Shown here: one piece after another, positions 61,763 to 64,000 of the stretch
How positions within the stretch are numbered: position 1 is the stretch's first letter
Layout of the letters: each line of letters opens with the position of its first letter
Source of the DNA: Aphelenchoides besseyi
Lineage: Eukaryota > Nematoda > Chromadorea > Rhabditida > Aphelenchoididae
Assembly: GCA_024699855.1 (NCBI GenBank)
Contig: JAMPIQ010000001.1
Coordinates: forward strand, 1,922,001 to 1,986,000
Length of the DNA stretch: 64,000 nucleotides
Direction of reading: 5' to 3'
Program-made: the position numbers and the translations under genes
Notes under the pieces: model-generated
Database searches by the model: none
The model's input: only the letters and a program-made list of their open reading frames with translations
Told to the model about the DNA's origin: nothing

Positions 61763-62035
61763 AGTTGAATTGTTCAATTGCATACAATTAGGATTTTTGT
61801 TGTTAGTTGTTTTCTGTTATAAATGAGTATATTTACGAGCAAACGACCACCAGTTACTTAAAGCCACAGTCCAACTTTCGTCTCAAATTTTCCACATGAA
61901 AAGCAAATTGCGGCATAATCTGCGACTTCTTCACGTCAACACTAAACCAATCTTCTTTTGTTTATAGAGGTTTCTTTTGTCGTAAACGGCACATAAATAT
62001 AGAAGGAATGATTTGCTTAATAGTCAACGGTTAAA

Positions 62036-64000
62036 ATGACAAACGTGTTGCCAAGCTTCTTGTCGGCTGCTGATGTTGAGTTGGAAGGAGTCCAAGGTAA
62101 AATGTTTATTTACAGCTAATCCGAGTAATCCGATTTTTTCAGACTTGCGATCAGCAGGAGTAACGTTCAGTCTACAGGTTTGTGTTGAGTAAGGAAAATT
62201 TTTGAACAATGAACTTCAGTTTATTGGCAGCTTACCAATGTGTGTGTCCATTTCGACGATCGATCAACACGAATGGCAACATGTTGGCCGGTTAGTTGAG
62301 TCTTACATTCGATCACCGTAAATTTCCAGAGTTTGTATTCTACGCGTTCTAAGAGCAGATAGATACATTGAAATTAGCCCCGACTTGGATCTACTGGAAA
62401 ATGTAAGATGGACGATTAGAACTAGGAATGAACTGATTTTAGTTGTTCACGGATGAAAAACCGGAGATACGAAAGATGGACATCGAGATGAATGTTTCCG
62501 TCGAGTCGATTCTCTTAATTTCCTCGACTGAAAGTCTACAAGTCTTAAAACACTTTTCAATGGACGACATTTCTTGCGTGATTCCCGGCTCTCAAGTAAG
62601 TTCCAAAACAAGAATTGAAAGCAGTTGAAGTTTAGGAAGTGAAGAACTACTTTTGTCTTTTCGCCAAAGTCAAAAACGAAACCAATGGAATCGAAGCGAT
62701 GAAACGGCGTTGTTACGTGTTCTACGCCGGAGCAGCGGTCACTGATGTTCGATATATGGTTGCTCAAGCATTCAAAATTCGACAAGAACAACAAATCGTC
62801 ACGCCAACGGCTCCTCGAAAACCTCCACCTCGCAACTATTCACGCGATCAAACTCCCACGCCGCCATCACGTACGAACTCTCAAACTTTTTTGTCCGCTG
62901 AAACTCCAACAGTAAGTGGAGTTTTTCTGTAAACCATATACTTGTATTCTAGGGTCCACCAAACACCAATTTCGACTTCAGTTATGACGACTCGCTTCCA
63001 CCAGGTCGACGAACACGAGCAACGTCGAGTCAAATGATGCCTCCACCGGCAGTTCCGTTAGTTCGTCCATCAGCTCTCGAACCAAACGTTCACGTTCGAT
63101 ATCCGTCAGAAAACACGAAATCGAACGCGCGAAATGATGGAACTCCACCGCCTTTGCCTCCACGAATTCGAAGCAACAGTACGGTGAGAGCTCCGGATCT
63201 TCCATCGCCAAGTTCGAGGCGTACAACTCCCGATTCGGATGGAACGCTTTCGATTTCGGATGATGAGTTTTCATTAGCTTCAATAAGAGGTACGTTGTTT
63301 TCCTGATTACATCATGTCCCAATCGTCAAAAGGACGTTCATGAGATGTCCGTTCGCTCCTCCTCTCCACCGGCACCGATTCAGAAGTGCTCCCCGTGGGC
63401 CGAAATCACTCAAATTTGCAATCAGCATCCGACGATTTTAGTCGCTTTTTTTGCTCTTGTTATCGACCTTTCCTACTTATGCCGCTGATTCGTTTATTTT
63501 TGTTGTCTAGTAAATCGTCTACCGACCAGGACAACCAATTCTTAGTCTTGTTGTTTTAGGTCGTTCACACACTATGGCAGTAAATTTGGATCAACACCAG
63601 TTTGGAAATATCACCCGCAATCTGCACAACGAAGTTTGGTTTCACGGTATTTTGAGTCGAGAGGCAGCCGAATCTCGTTTGACGAAAGATGGACAATTTC
63701 TTGTTCGTCAAAGTTCGAATATTCCCGGACAAATTGTTCTCACTGGAAGAGAAAACGGACTGCCGAAACACATTTGTTTGATTGATCAACAAGGACGAGT
63801 AAGTCAATTGATTCGTCTGTTAGGAATATCATTTTGTTTAGTTGATAACATCAGAAGGAAATTTTAGCACCATATCGCAGCTGATCGAACACTACAAAAG
63901 AGAAAATCTTCCCGTTTCATCAGCAACAAGTATGATGTACTTAAAGACTCCGGTTACTTGCCCAGGAACGTTTCATTCAAACGACGGTCACGTTTATACG
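62036..64000 (+). CDS. SHC-type adaptor (PTB plus SH2), incomplete at window end
   Basis: Phosphotyrosine adaptor. Small exons from ATG 62036 encode a PTB domain: LRSAGVTFSLQFIGSLPMCV, MNVSVESILLISSTES, FSMDDISCVIPG, NYFCLFAKV and RRCYVFYAGAAVTDVRYMVA with the typical final helix. A proline-rich linker follows (APRKPPPRNYSRD, TPPPLPPRIRS), and after a 270-bp intron (63292 to about 63560) an SH2 domain: EVWFHGILSREAAESRL, DGQFLVRQSSNIPGQIVLTG (phosphotyrosine-binding arginine in FLVRQ), PKHICLI and FSTISQLIEHYKRENLPV. The PTB-linker-SH2 order is that of SHC, which links receptor tyrosine kinases to Ras or insulin-type signalling. The frame is still open at 64000. The tail beyond the SH2 lies outside the window. 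Confidence 0.88.

Overview
The window looks like compact animal nuclear DNA, most likely from a nematode. Genes are dense on both strands and split by introns of mostly 35-60 bp with GT...TTTCAG or TTTTAG borders. Many start codons sit directly behind an acceptor-like (T)TTCAG, as expected for spliced-leader trans-splicing. Nematode pointers are a TWK-type two-pore potassium channel and a mitochondrial EF-Tu with a C-terminal extension of about 52 residues, a known adaptation to armless mitochondrial tRNAs. A retinoic-acid-receptor-like nuclear receptor would be unusual for a rhabditid and hints at a deep-branching nematode. I cannot name a species. No tRNA, rRNA, CRISPR array or viral element was seen.

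Left part (1-31 kb), mostly housekeeping, signalling and trafficking genes: a small membrane protein (UPF0729-like), a CSPG4/NG2 proteoglycan (-), ribosomal protein S17 (-), 6-pyruvoyl-tetrahydropterin synthase (-), a TOX-like HMG-box protein (+), VPS28 of ESCRT-I (+), emerin (+), G-alpha-q (-, twelve exons resolved), ribosomal protein L27 (-), the LSG1 ribosome-biogenesis GTPase (-), a TWK channel (+), a dysbindin-like protein (-), a MEKK2/3 kinase with PB1 domain (-) and chondroitin synthase (+).

Middle (31-43 kb), much less conventional: an unknown protein (-), a decayed midasin fragment, an unknown type I membrane protein, a damaged CUB-domain gene carrying a 633-bp inverted-repeat element flanked by TA, an HSP90-like orphan fragment, a small orphan gene, a secreted TolB-like beta-propeller protein made of two tandem units, and the RAR-like nuclear receptor with a shortened ligand-binding domain.

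Right part (43-64 kb): a rhotekin-like PH protein (+), a GH18 chitinase with three hevein-like chitin-binding domains (-), an unknown four-exon gene (+), a PEPT/SLC15 peptide transporter (+), axin with RGS, GSK3-binding helix and DIX (-), COG5 of the Golgi tethering complex (-), an oxysterol-binding protein without PH domain (+), a tiny unknown gene (-), mitochondrial EF-Tu (+) and a SHC adaptor (PTB plus SH2, running off the window end). Head-to-head pairs that probably share promoters include LSG1/TWK, MAP3K/chondroitin synthase, PTPS/TOX-like and COG5/OSBP. Exon borders come from reading-frame continuity and splice signals only. Functions come from recognised family motifs, not from database searches.
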